A DNA stretch of 27,701 nt from Candidatus Accumulibacter iunctus (lineage in GTDB: Bacteria > Pseudomonadota > Gammaproteobacteria > Burkholderiales > Rhodocyclaceae). The stretch's first letter is position 1; each line of letters starts with the position of its first letter. The stretch lies in contig DDUX01000167.1 in NCBI GenBank assembly GCA_002345025.1, forward strand, positions 1 through 27,701, given 5' to 3'. The notes under the pieces were generated by a model, which saw only the letters and a program-made list of their open reading frames with translations, was not told the DNA's origin and did no database searches. Below, piece after piece: positions 1 through 6,592 of this stretch. The translations under genes and the position numbers were made by a program.

Positions 1-34
1 CTCAGCATCACCTCGCCGGCGAGGTGATGCTGAG
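1..34. repeat. Perfect 34-base palindrome at the window edge
   Basis: Bases 1-17 are the exact reverse complement of 18-34. It lies inside ccmI coding sequence at the very end of the window, where a fold-back read or assembly chimera at a contig end is more likely than a biological hairpin. Confidence 0.9.
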
Positions 35-347
35 CGGCAAGCTCGCCGGCAGGGCGAAGCCGGACGATGTCCTCTTCGTCTTTGCCCGCGCCGAGGAAGG
101 GCCGCGCATGCCGCTGGCGGCGATGCGCGCGACGGTCGCCGACCTGCCACTGAATTTTCGCCTCGACGACTCGATGGCGCTCGCCGGCGGTCGCAAGATT
201 TCCGACTTCGCCAGCGTCAGCGTCGAGGCGCGCATCACCCGCGCCGGCAACGCCAGCACCTCGTCCGGCGACCTGTTCGGCCGCATCGACGGCGTCAAGC
301 CGGGCAACCGCAAGCTGCGCCTGGTGATCGATCAGCTGCAGCCCTGA
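1..347 (+). CDS. ccmI: Cytochrome c biogenesis protein CcmI, C-terminal fragment (5' end outside window)
   Basis: This is the last ~110 residues of an ORF that is open at the left edge and ends with TGA at 345-347. The pattern (GEV/SGKLAGRAKPDDVLFVFARA, then EEGPRMPLAAMRA, DLPLNFRLDDSMAL, then an Ala/Gly-rich stretch ending LRLVIDQ) matches the C-terminal periplasmic domain of CcmI/CycH. In the known family this protein presents apocytochrome c to the CcmFH haem lyase in the periplasm. A cytochrome maturation gene next to two c-type cytochrome genes is a sensible neighbourhood. The first 34 bases form a perfect palindrome, so the first few codons (before about base 18) may be an assembly artefact. 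The domain call is fairly sure. The N-terminal TPR part cannot be seen. Confidence 0.85.
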   Translation, partial: QHHLAGEVMLSGKLAGRAKPDDVLFVFARAEEGPRMPLAAMRATVADLPLNFRLDDSMALAGGRKISDFASVSVEARITRAGNASTSSGDLFGRIDGVKPGNRKLRLVIDQLQP

Positions 348-359
348 GCCGCCGCCGGT

Positions 360-375
360 GGCCCTGGCGAGGGCC
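360..375 (+). terminator. Hairpin after ccmI, weak intrinsic terminator
   Basis: GGCCCT (360-365), loop GGCG, AGGGCC (370-375) is a perfect 6-bp stem 13 bases after the ccmI stop, followed by GCCCTTTCC. The T-tract is only three bases, so termination may be partial. Confidence 0.45.
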
Positions 376-392
376 GCCCTTTCCTGCATTTG

Positions 393-435
393 TTAACCTA
401 GATCAAACCGTCGCCGCTGCCCCTTCCGCTAGACT
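393..435 (+). promoter_or_regulatory. FNR/Anr-like site and -10 element before the napC-like gene
   Basis: TTAAC-CTAG-ATCAA at 393-406 matches the FNR/Anr/Dnr consensus TTGAT-N4-ATCAA perfectly in the right half and in three of five bases in the left half. A -10-like TAGACT lies at 430-435. A start near base 441 would put the site centre (399.5) at about -41.5, the spacing of class II FNR-activated promoters. This would fit low-oxygen induction of the tetraheme cytochrome downstream. The site is seen directly; the regulation is inferred. Confidence 0.5.
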
Positions 436-489
436 TCGGGCAGCCTCGGCAGGTGACCGATGGCATGACAATGACAGGGAGGTAGCAGC

Positions 490-1074
490 GTGACCGATGA
501 CAGCTCAGGGTTCTGGGCCCGCCTCAAACGCCCCAGTACCAAGTACTCGCTGCTTGCGCTGCTGTCGGTCGGCTTCGTTGCCGGCGTCTTCTTCTGGGGC
601 GGCTTCAACACGGCGATGGAAGCCACCAACACACTCGAGTTCTGCATCGGCTGTCACGAGATGAAGGACAACGTGTACCAGGAGTACAAGAAGACCATTC
701 ACTACAGCAACCGCACCGGCGTCCGCGCCTACTGCTCCGACTGCCACGTGCCGAAGGACTGGGGGCACAAGATGATGCGCAAGATCGCCGCCAGCAAGGA
801 GCTCTACGGCAAGGTCATGGGCACCATTTCGACCCCCGAGAAGTTCGAGGCGAAGCGGCTCGAACTGGCGACCAACGAGTGGAACCGAATGAAGGCGGGC
901 GATTCGCGCGAATGCCGCAACTGTCACTCGTTCTCGGCGATGGACATCGAAAAGCAGAAGGCACGCGCTTCCAAGATGCACAAGATCGGTCAGGAAGACA
1001 AGAACACCTGCATCGATTGCCACAAGGGAATCGCGCACTCGAAACCACAGAACATGCCGGAAGACGACGAGTAA
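490..1074 (+). CDS. NapC/NirT-family membrane-anchored tetraheme cytochrome c (quinol dehydrogenase)
   Basis: A 194-residue protein with one N-terminal membrane anchor (about residues 19-38) and a periplasmic domain carrying four haem-binding motifs: CIGCH (52-56), CSDCH (82-86), CRNCH (142-146) and CIDCH (174-178). The segment around the first motif (FNTAMEATNTLEFCIGCHEM) is typical of NapC/NirT proteins. These oxidise quinol in the inner membrane and pass electrons to periplasmic reductases or cytochromes. The GTG start is supported by AGGGAGGT at 476-483, six bases upstream. The next gene encodes a secreted cytochrome on the same strand, and the interval has no clear terminator, so the two probably form an electron-transfer pair. 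There are no nap, nir or nrf catalytic genes in view, so the final acceptor is unknown. The FNR-like site upstream suggests oxygen-responsive expression. Confidence 0.9.
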   Translation: MTDDSSGFWARLKRPSTKYSLLALLSVGFVAGVFFWGGFNTAMEATNTLEFCIGCHEMKDNVYQEYKKTIHYSNRTGVRAYCSDCHVPKDWGHKMMRKIAASKELYGKVMGTISTPEKFEAKRLELATNEWNRMKAGDSRECRNCHSFSAMDIEKQKARASKMHKIGQEDKNTCIDCHKGIAHSKPQNMPEDDE

Positions 1075-1185
1075 GGCACGTCGCGAGCGACTGGCGCCAA
1101 CCCGCAGCGCGGCCATGGGCGAACGATCGACATCCCCTGGCCGCTGACACGTACCAACCGCATCAACACTTGAGTGGAGTCTGAA

Positions 1186-2025
1186 ATGAAAAGAACGAGC
1201 GTTTCCCTGGCCCTCTTCGGCGCCCTGCTGGCCTCAGGTCCGCAGCTCGCGCAGGCTGCCGCTCCCGACTGGAGCAAGGTTCCCAAGCGCGACATTCAGG
1301 TGTTTCACGCCGGCGTGACGCCGATCGAATGGATCATGAAGAAATCGGACCACAGCGGTCGGACGGGCATCAACAAGGGCGAGAGCTGCGTCGGCTGCCA
1401 TGAGGAGAAAGGCGGACTCAACTTCGACATGAAGCGCCTCGCCGGCAAGGATCTGGAGCCCAAGGGCGCGCCGAAGACGATGAATTTCCCGGTCGCCGTG
1501 CAGACCGCCTACGACAAGGAGAACCTCTACGTCCGACTGACGTTCAAGGCACCTGGCGGCGGCGTCGACCCGGCCGACAAGGAGAACGAAGTCAAGGCGA
1601 CGATCCTCTTCGCCAACGACAAGGTCAGCCAGGGCGCGCAGGTCGGTTGCTGGGCCAGTTGCCACGGCGACGCGCGGACGATGCCCGGCGCCGACGACAA
1701 GAAGACCAAGTACACCAAGGACGGCGCCTACGAGCTGATGCAGTGGAAGAGTGCCAAGGGCGCCAAGGCGGCTGACGGCTCGGTGACCGACAAGCGCAAC
1801 ATGGAAGGCGGCAGCGCCGGCGTCAAGGCCGAAGGGAGCAAGGCCGGGGACGTCTACACCGTCACCTTCACGCGCAAACTCAACGGCACGCTGGCCGAAG
1901 GCAAGGCGACGCCGATCGGCGTCGCCATCCACAGCGACCGCGCGATCGGCCGCTTCCACCACGTCTCGATGGGCTACACGCTCGGCGTCGGCGCCGACGG
2001 CGACATCAAGGCCGCCAAGCAGTAG
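1186..2025 (+). CDS. Secreted cytochrome with ethylbenzene-dehydrogenase-type haem-binding domain
   Basis: A 279-residue protein with a signal peptide (MKRTSVSLALFGALLASG..., cleavage near AQA-A at 24-25). It has one classical haem motif, CVGCH (68-72), and a CWASCH motif (155-160) with three residues between the cysteines, a CX3CH type. The rest (FPVAVQTAYDKENLYVRLTFKA early, GVAIHSDRAIGRFHHVSMGYTLG late) resembles the beta-rich ethylbenzene dehydrogenase gamma / cytochrome c552-like domain, known to bind haem. It probably takes electrons from the NapC-like protein encoded 111 bases upstream. The ATG at 1186 is preferred over an in-frame GTG at 1174 because GGAG at 1176-1179 gives a good ribosome site and the signal peptide then begins correctly. 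The terminal reductase it might serve is not identified. Confidence 0.75.
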   Translation: MKRTSVSLALFGALLASGPQLAQAAAPDWSKVPKRDIQVFHAGVTPIEWIMKKSDHSGRTGINKGESCVGCHEEKGGLNFDMKRLAGKDLEPKGAPKTMNFPVAVQTAYDKENLYVRLTFKAPGGGVDPADKENEVKATILFANDKVSQGAQVGCWASCHGDARTMPGADDKKTKYTKDGAYELMQWKSAKGAKAADGSVTDKRNMEGGSAGVKAEGSKAGDVYTVTFTRKLNGTLAEGKATPIGVAIHSDRAIGRFHHVSMGYTLGVGADGDIKAAKQ

Positions 2026-2060
2026 GCCTGCAGCCAGCAACGCCTGAGATTTCCCGGACG

Positions 2061-2093
2061 CGGGCAGAGCCTCGGCTCTGCCCGTTTCATTTT
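2061..2093 (+). terminator. Strong intrinsic terminator after the cytochrome operon
   Basis: CGGGCAGAGCC (2061-2071), TC, GGCTCTGCCCG (2074-2084) forms an 11-bp inverted repeat followed by TTTCATTTT (2085-2093). It lies 35 bases after the cytochrome stop and before a convergent gene. The T-rich side faces the plus strand, so it ends the cytochrome transcript. Confidence 0.85.
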
Positions 2094-2186
2094 CGCCTCG
2101 CTGCCGCCGGCAGCTGGCGAGCCGGCAAGCGCACGGCGACCGACCGGGTCGACGCGACGGCGACCCGGGACCGCCGGCAGGGCGAC

Positions 2187-3011
2187 TCAGGCCTGCTGCC
2201 GGCGCCGTCCGACCCAGCCAAAGAGCCCCAGACCGCCCGCCAGCAGCGCTGCAGTGGACGGCTCGGGGATCGCCGAGATCTCGAGCATCGGCCGCAACCC
2301 GGCGTCGGCCCACGCGGACGACGCGTAGAGCGAGGCGAGCGGCTTGCCGGAAGCAGCGATGACGATATCCGGCTGGCGCAGCTCGACACCGAAGTTGCCG
2401 GCGGGATCGGCCAGCCAGTCGCGAACCAGCGCGGTGACGTCGAAGGAAACCCACTGGTTCACGCCATCCTGCGTCATCGAAGTCACTGGCCCGGATACCG
2501 CCGGCTGCGTCTCCCAAGTGACGCCGGTCTCGCTCCAGCTCTCGGTCACGCGGTGCAGATCGGTGGTGATCGCTTGCGCCGGTGTCGGATTGTCGAACGG
2601 CGGCAGACCGGGCAGCGCGAAGAGCCTGAGGCTGGCGCTGACCACCTGCCCGGCCGCAATCCCCAACCCGCCCGGATCGAAGCGCAGCAGCGAGCGCGTA
2701 TCGTGCGCCCGGCTCTCGCCCTGCGCGCCGATCAGCGGCACGGTGTTGCTGCTGCCGAGGAAGTTGCCGAAGGGGACCGCCGGCAGGGGGCTGAGGTTGT
2801 TCAGCGTCTGGCTGTCGAGGTTGGTCACGCGCGCGGCGGTGGCGATGCCGAAGGCGCCGGGAATCGCGAACTCATAGACGAAGACATCCTGGCTGGCGGC
2901 TTCGTCCGGCTGCAGCGTCAGGGTCGTTGCCGCCTGCGCCGGCTGGGCCAGCGCCGCGAGGAGCAGGAGCGGGGCAAGTGGGACGGCTTTCGTCGGGGCT
3001 GTGTACGACAT
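2187..3011 (-). CDS. DNRLRE-like PEP-CTERM surface protein
   Basis: A 274-residue secreted protein: signal peptide (APLLLLAALAQPAQAA, residues ~11-28), a middle region with the pattern of DNRLRE domains (LTLQPDEAASQDVFVYE, RSLLRFD, VVSASLRLF, TESWSETGVTWETQP, WVSFDVTALVRDWLA, NFGVELRQ), and a C-terminal sorting signal: IPEP, a hydrophobic stretch, then RRRQQA. In this family the tail is cut by an exosortase and the protein goes to the surface or extracellular matrix. No exosortase gene is in the window. The start at 3011 is set by GGAGGA seven bases upstream, and the much longer open frame upstream is compositional. DNRLRE domains are found in extracellular proteins; the substrate or partner here is unknown. 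Confidence 0.85.
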   Translation of the reverse strand: MSYTAPTKAVPLAPLLLLAALAQPAQAATTLTLQPDEAASQDVFVYEFAIPGAFGIATAARVTNLDSQTLNNLSPLPAVPFGNFLGSSNTVPLIGAQGESRAHDTRSLLRFDPGGLGIAAGQVVSASLRLFALPGLPPFDNPTPAQAITTDLHRVTESWSETGVTWETQPAVSGPVTSMTQDGVNQWVSFDVTALVRDWLADPAGNFGVELRQPDIVIAASGKPLASLYASSAWADAGLRPMLEISAIPEPSTAALLAGGLGLFGWVGRRRQQA

Positions 3012-3481
3012 GCTGGAATCCTCCGGTTGGTCTGTTTGCTGACGGCGACGCCGGGTGCGTGGCCGCGGCACAGACTGATACGCACGCAGGTGGCGTCCGG
3101 ATGCAGGCAACCGGCACAACCGGCCACGGCGACGCGGCACGAGCCACCCCGCCCGATCGCCCGCACCTCGGTCCGTCGCGTACTGCGCGCGCCCTCCAGA
3201 CCACCAAGGGTCGGCGGCGTCTCCTGCTCGCTGCTGCACACGCCTGGCGCGCAATTCCCGATCGGGCCGCTGGCCCGGTCGCGGCAGCCGCCGAGCAAGA
3301 CGCGCGGGACGGAACGATTCGCCCAGGGACGCGCTGGCGCAGGTTTCGCCGTCGGCCCGCGCCGGACCTGCTACCATTGCCGACGCGCTTGATGCCGCCC
3401 GCTGCATGGGATCAGGCGCTCGGCGACACGGCGCGCGCGCGCCCGACTGCCGCCGACGAGTTCCCTTCCGAAAGGAGCAGG
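3012..3481. other. Intergenic region between divergent PEP-CTERM genes
   Basis: 470 bases of very GC-rich DNA. Open frames here have no ribosome site or recognisable protein pattern. For the plus-strand gene, TACCAT at 3371-3376 is a possible -10, and TGGCGCAGGTTTCGCC at 3333-3348 has the GG-N10-GC spacing of a sigma54 promoter but otherwise matches it poorly. I see no copy of the GTGTAAA-N6-CGACA box found at other PEP-CTERM loci. Confidence 0.4.
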
Positions 3482-4201
3482 ATGAAGACCCTTCGCTTCT
3501 GGATGTTTGCGCCTGCCCTGGCGATCGCCTGCACCTCGGCGACCGCTGCGCTCGTCATCGACGGGCGGCAGACACAGTTGCAGGTGTCGACCCAGATCGG
3601 CTTCGTCGGGAGCGTCAACTCGGCGACGGATTCGCGGCAGTACAGCAGCGTGACGTCCGATCTGCAGCCGCGGCTGGCCGGCAGTGACAGCGGCAGCGGG
3701 GCAGTCGGAGACGGCTCCTGGATCGCCAACTATCAGTACCAGCTCGATCAGTCGATCGACTATCTGCCCGCTGGCGGCTTTTCCGCAAGCGCTTCGGTGA
3801 CCCTCTTTGCCTTCGCAGCAGATCAGGGCGTCGCCGCGGTCGACGCACAATCCGGAAACCGTCTGGAGTTGCGCTTCCACCTGAACACGGACGAATCATA
3901 CGGGTTCACCGGCATCACCACCGACCTCGCCAGCGTGATTCTGGAGCAGTCCGCCGGGAGCGGCGTCTGGAATCCACTGGCCGAGCCGACTGCGGGGGCC
4001 TTCCAGTACAGCCTGCGGCTGGCCGCCGGGCAATATCGCTTTGCCGCCGTCAGCAGTGGCTACCACGACTCTTCCCAGGGCGCGGGATCTTCCTGGGCAG
4101 TGCAGTTGATGACGATGCCCGAACCGGGGTCCCTGCTGCTCCTCGCGACGGCCGTGGGTGTCGGCATGGTGGCTGGGCGCCGGCAGCGACGGAACGAGTA
4201 G
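3482..4201 (+). CDS. PEP-CTERM surface protein of unknown function
   Basis: A 239-residue secreted protein with a signal peptide (MKTLRFWMFAPALAIACTSATAA) and a C-terminal sorting signal, MPEP followed by a hydrophobic segment and GRRQRRNE. The start has AAGGAGC at 3471-3477 in front of it. The middle (~residues 24-205) is rich in Ser, Gly and Gln with alternating beta-type hydrophobics and few charged residues. I do not recognise a named domain. It should be exported, trimmed by an exosortase and displayed on the surface or in the matrix like its neighbours. It is transcribed away from the DNRLRE-like gene. GGCAGCA/TGCTGCC (4205-4233) just after the stop could form a weak hairpin. Confidence 0.8.
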   Translation: MKTLRFWMFAPALAIACTSATAALVIDGRQTQLQVSTQIGFVGSVNSATDSRQYSSVTSDLQPRLAGSDSGSGAVGDGSWIANYQYQLDQSIDYLPAGGFSASASVTLFAFAADQGVAAVDAQSGNRLELRFHLNTDESYGFTGITTDLASVILEQSAGSGVWNPLAEPTAGAFQYSLRLAAGQYRFAAVSSGYHDSSQGAGSSWAVQLMTMPEPGSLLLLATAVGVGMVAGRRQRRNE

Positions 4202-4535
4202 CCAGGCAGCAAGAGCCCCTGATCGGTGCTGCCATGCCGCTCTTCGTTGGCCCGCGACTCGGGTCCCGCCGCCAGCAGCCTCGCCGATCGTTCAGGCAAA
4301 CGCTCCGAGCGGTTTCCCCGGGAGTTCAGCGTCTGCCAGCCGGCCCCTTGGCTCGCCCTGCGTCGACCTTGCCTCCGGGGCCCATCCCCGAGCACCGCCC
4401 GGATTGTCGGTCTTGCCGGCCGAGTCCGCAGGCACCAAGCGCGCCCAGAAGCGCCGCCAGCCCGGCAAAGCGGGCTGGTGCAGCAAGAGGTTGAGATCCT
4501 GGCTTCTCGCTCGCACGATCCTTGCGAGTCGTTCG
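4202..4535. other. Intergenic region between convergent PEP-CTERM genes
   Basis: 334 bases with no supportable gene. Two hairpins sit at its ends: GGCAGCA/TGCTGCC (4205-4211 and 4227-4233) after the plus-strand gene, and CTCGCA/TGCGAG (4510-4515 and 4523-4528) after the minus-strand gene. Both are placed like transcription ends but lack T-tracts. Confidence 0.4.
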
Positions 4536-5111
4536 CTAGATCCGCTTGCGGCGGCTGAAACCCAGCGCGAAGAGAGCGAGGCCGGCCAGGCTGAGTGCCA
4601 TCGGTTCCGGAACGGCCTGACTCCCGACGCGAACGTCGGCCGCAATGCTGCCCGAGTTGTCGCCGCTATTGCTGTCCCAGTAGTAGAGGCTCAGCGTTCC
4701 GGCAGCGGGTGCCGGACCGGAGAAACTGGTGCCCAGAAGAAAGAAGGTGCCCCCGAGCTCGCCAACCAGAGCGCCATACGGCGCGCTGAGCGAGTTCTGG
4801 TTCCAAAGCCCGAAGTTAGCACCGATCTGCGTATTCAGCGGCTGCCCGGACTCGTCCGAGCCCGTGGCGAACAGACTTGCGACGAGCCCGTCGGCATTGG
4901 ACCAGCGCGGCAATGGGCCGGCGCTCCAGAGATCGTCAGTGGCTGCCGTCACTGAAAACACCTGATTGGCGCTCAGGGTTATCCCCGTGTTCAGTCCGAC
5001 GCCTCCGGACGAACTGTTGGCACTCGCACCAACACTGAAAACGGCGGCGTTGGCAGCTGCTGCTCCACCCAGGGCAAGCGCAGCAATCGCCACGCGGATC
5101 ATTGTCTTCAT
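4536..5111 (-). CDS. LecA (PA-IL)-like lectin-domain PEP-CTERM protein
   Basis: A 191-residue protein with a signal peptide (MKTMIRVAIAALALGGAAAANA), a compact domain (~23-165) and a PEP-CTERM tail (VPEP, then MALSLAGLALFALGF and SRRKRI). The domain follows the pattern of the Pseudomonas LecA galactose lectin and its relatives: GITLSANQVFSVTAATDDLW, PYGALVGELGG (111-121) and LYYWDSNSGDNSGS (142-155). In LecA the last motif holds Asp and Asn residues that bind calcium and sugar. Here Asp146, Asp151 and Asn152 are candidates, with a loop about two residues shorter than in LecA. It is likely a surface or matrix protein that binds exopolysaccharide. The start has AAGGAG nine bases upstream, and a sigma54-type promoter with an upstream box lies at 5200-5297. 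The lectin call is by pattern only. Confidence 0.75.
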   Translation of the reverse strand: MKTMIRVAIAALALGGAAAANAAVFSVGASANSSSGGVGLNTGITLSANQVFSVTAATDDLWSAGPLPRWSNADGLVASLFATGSDESGQPLNTQIGANFGLWNQNSLSAPYGALVGELGGTFFLLGTSFSGPAPAAGTLSLYYWDSNSGDNSGSIAADVRVGSQAVPEPMALSLAGLALFALGFSRRKRI

Positions 5112-5199
5112 CGTTGCCAACTCCTTCAGCGGATGACGCTCTGTACTCAACCATTCCTGCAACCGGCACTGCCCATCTGCAGGCACCCGGAGATCATGA

Positions 5200-5215
5200 A
5201 GCATGATTCATGCCA
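5200..5215 (-). promoter_or_regulatory. Sigma54 (-24/-12) promoter of the LecA-like gene
   Basis: On the minus strand this reads TGGCATGAATCATGCT, against the sigma54 consensus TGGCACG-N4-TTGCW, with exact GG-N10-GC spacing. It lies about 90 bases before the start codon. Bases 5201-5213 are also a perfect 13-base inverted repeat (GCATGA-T-TCATGC), so an operator is an alternative reading. Confidence 0.6.
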
Positions 5216-5278
5216 TTAATGAATACCCGTTTTGCAACAACAGGTTGCTGACGGTCCTCCAGCCCTCGCAGCGGACCG

Positions 5279-5297
5279 GTGTAAAGATTCTCGACAC
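5279..5297 (-). promoter_or_regulatory. Putative PEP-CTERM box upstream of the sigma54 promoter
   Basis: The plus strand reads GTGTAAAGATTCTCGACAC. Two other copies of GTGTAAA-N6-CGACA occur at 15923-15941 and 16898-16916. Here it lies 63 bases beyond the -24 element, a position where a sigma54 activator would bind. PEP-CTERM genes are known to be controlled by PrsK/PrsR two-component systems with RpoN; that this motif is the PrsR site is inferred. Confidence 0.55.
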
Positions 5298-5552
5298 GCC
5301 ATCGGCAGGAACCGTCCGTCTTCCCGGAACGGGTAAGCCGACGGCAGACGCAGGCACGGAAGCTCAGGCGATCAGCAGCACGAAGGGTTGGGCTCGCCCG
5401 CCACGGGGGAGCGGCACCAAAGAAAGCGAATCCGGAGAGTCCATGTTGCTGTGCGTCGCCAGTGCAGCGATCGCTGCTGCCAGCGCGCCGGCGGATGAAA
5501 AAAACCGGTAGTTGTGGCACCATCGCAGTCGCCCGGACTGATCCGGGCGGGA
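5298..5552. other. Leader or promoter region before the cobalamin riboswitch
   Basis: No supportable gene. The one clear structure is a perfect hairpin, GCCCGGA (5531-5537), CTGA, TCCGGGC (5542-5548), directly before the riboswitch. It has no T-tract and may be part of the 5' leader of the riboswitch transcript. Confidence 0.4.
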
Positions 5553-5743
5553 GTCTCCGGGTGCCGCCGAGCACGCATCGGCGGAGAATCGGGAAGGCGG
5601 TGCGAATCCGCCACGTGCCCAGCGCTGTGAGGAGGACGGGCGATGCATTGGCCACTGGCGCGAGTCGGGAAGGCGCATCGCGCGGGTGAATCCGAGTCAG
5701 AAGACCGGCCAGGAGACGAACGGAAGCTGCCCGGCCAGGCAGC
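5553..5743 (+). ncRNA. Cobalamin riboswitch (B12 element) controlling bluB-cobD-cobO
   Basis: The conserved parts appear in order. P1 is GTCTCC (5553-5558) pairing with GGAGAC (5712-5717). The core is GAATCGGGAAGGCGGTGCGAATCCGCC (5586 on, with the GGGAA and GGTG...AATCC elements). Next come CCACTG and GGGAAGGC, and then the B12 box AGTCAGAAGACCGGCC at 5695-5710. A hairpin after it, GCTGCC (5726-5731), CGGCCA, GGCAGC (5738-5743), sits 14 bases before the bluB ribosome site and may be the expression platform. In this family adenosylcobalamin binding lowers expression. The genes downstream belong to B12 synthesis, which supports the call. Confidence 0.9.
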
Positions 5744-5770
5744 CACACAGTCTTTCCAGAAGGGGAATCG

Positions 5771-6526
5771 ATGGAAAACCCGGGCGCGCCTGCCGCGCAC
5801 GCCTTCTCCGACGCCGACCGCGCAGCGGTCTATCAGGCGATCCACAGCCGCCGCGATGTGCGCGGCCAGTTTCTCCCCGACCCGGTGGCCGACGACGTTC
5901 TCGGTCGCGTCCTGCTGGCGGCGCATCACGCGCCGTCGGTCGGTTTCATGCAGCCGTGGAACTTCCTCGTCGTCCGCTCGCCAACGATCAAACAGCGCGT
6001 CCATGATGTCTTCTGCGCCGCCAACGCCGAGGCCGAGCGCCTCTTCCCCGACGAGAAGCGGGCGCTCTACAGCCGCCTGAAACTGCAGGGAATACTCGAA
6101 TCGCCGCTCAACCTCTGCGTCACCTGCGACCGCTCGCGCAGCGGACCGGTCGTCCTCGGCCGCACGCACATGCTCAGCATGGACCTCTACAGCAGCGTCT
6201 GCGCGGTGCAGAACCTGTGGCTCGCCGCCCGTGCCGAAGGACTCGGAGTCGGCTGGGTGAGCATCTTCCACCAGCAGGCGCTGCAGGATGCACTCGCGAT
6301 GCCGCACGACATCGTGCCGATCGCCTACCTGTGCATCGGCTGGGTGAGCCACTTCAACGACCGGCCGGAACTCGAGAAATCCGGCTGGCTGCCGCGCCTG
6401 CCGCTCGCCGACCTGCTCTACTACGAGCAGTGGGGCGACACCCGGACGCCGCCGGCCGAAGCGCTGACGGCAACCGTGAGCAGCCTGCAGGACGACCTGC
6501 AGCGGCTGCACGTGCAGCCGGCATGA
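5771..6526 (+). CDS. bluB: 5,6-dimethylbenzimidazole synthase BluB
   Basis: A 251-residue flavin-destructase of the nitroreductase fold. Known BluB enzymes use oxygen to break down reduced FMN into 5,6-dimethylbenzimidazole, the lower ligand of vitamin B12, in the cytoplasm. Diagnostic motifs are RRDVRGQF (27-34), SVGFMQPWNF (56-65), GLGVGWVSIF (157-166) and YLCIGWVSHF. Asp29 and Ser164 correspond by spacing to the catalytic Asp32 and Ser167 of Sinorhizobium BluB, so the enzyme looks active. The ATG at 5771 has AGAAGGGG just upstream. It is the first gene behind the cobalamin riboswitch, and the next two genes also belong to B12 synthesis. Oxygen-dependent lower-ligand synthesis implies at least periodically aerobic life. 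Confidence 0.95.
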   Translation: MENPGAPAAHAFSDADRAAVYQAIHSRRDVRGQFLPDPVADDVLGRVLLAAHHAPSVGFMQPWNFLVVRSPTIKQRVHDVFCAANAEAERLFPDEKRALYSRLKLQGILESPLNLCVTCDRSRSGPVVLGRTHMLSMDLYSSVCAVQNLWLAARAEGLGVGWVSIFHQQALQDALAMPHDIVPIAYLCIGWVSHFNDRPELEKSGWLPRLPLADLLYYEQWGDTRTPPAEALTATVSSLQDDLQRLHVQPA

Positions 6527-6592
6527 GGCGCCAGCGTACCCGGTGGCAACGCTGCCGCTGCCTGACCGCCATCCTGGCCGCTGACCGCGCGC

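Noticed and set aside
3333..3348. Sigma54 promoter before the PEP-CTERM gene at 3482
   Set aside because: Only the GG-N10-GC spacing fits; the -12 box is poor and no GTGTAAA-N6-CGACA box lies upstream.
2927..3481. N-terminal extension of the PEP-CTERM gene at 3482
   Set aside because: The extension has no signal peptide or domain. The ATG at 3482 has a good ribosome site and begins a signal peptide.
5531..5548. Intrinsic terminator before the riboswitch
   Set aside because: The 7-bp hairpin is perfect but is followed by GGGAG rather than a T-tract, and no gene ends here.
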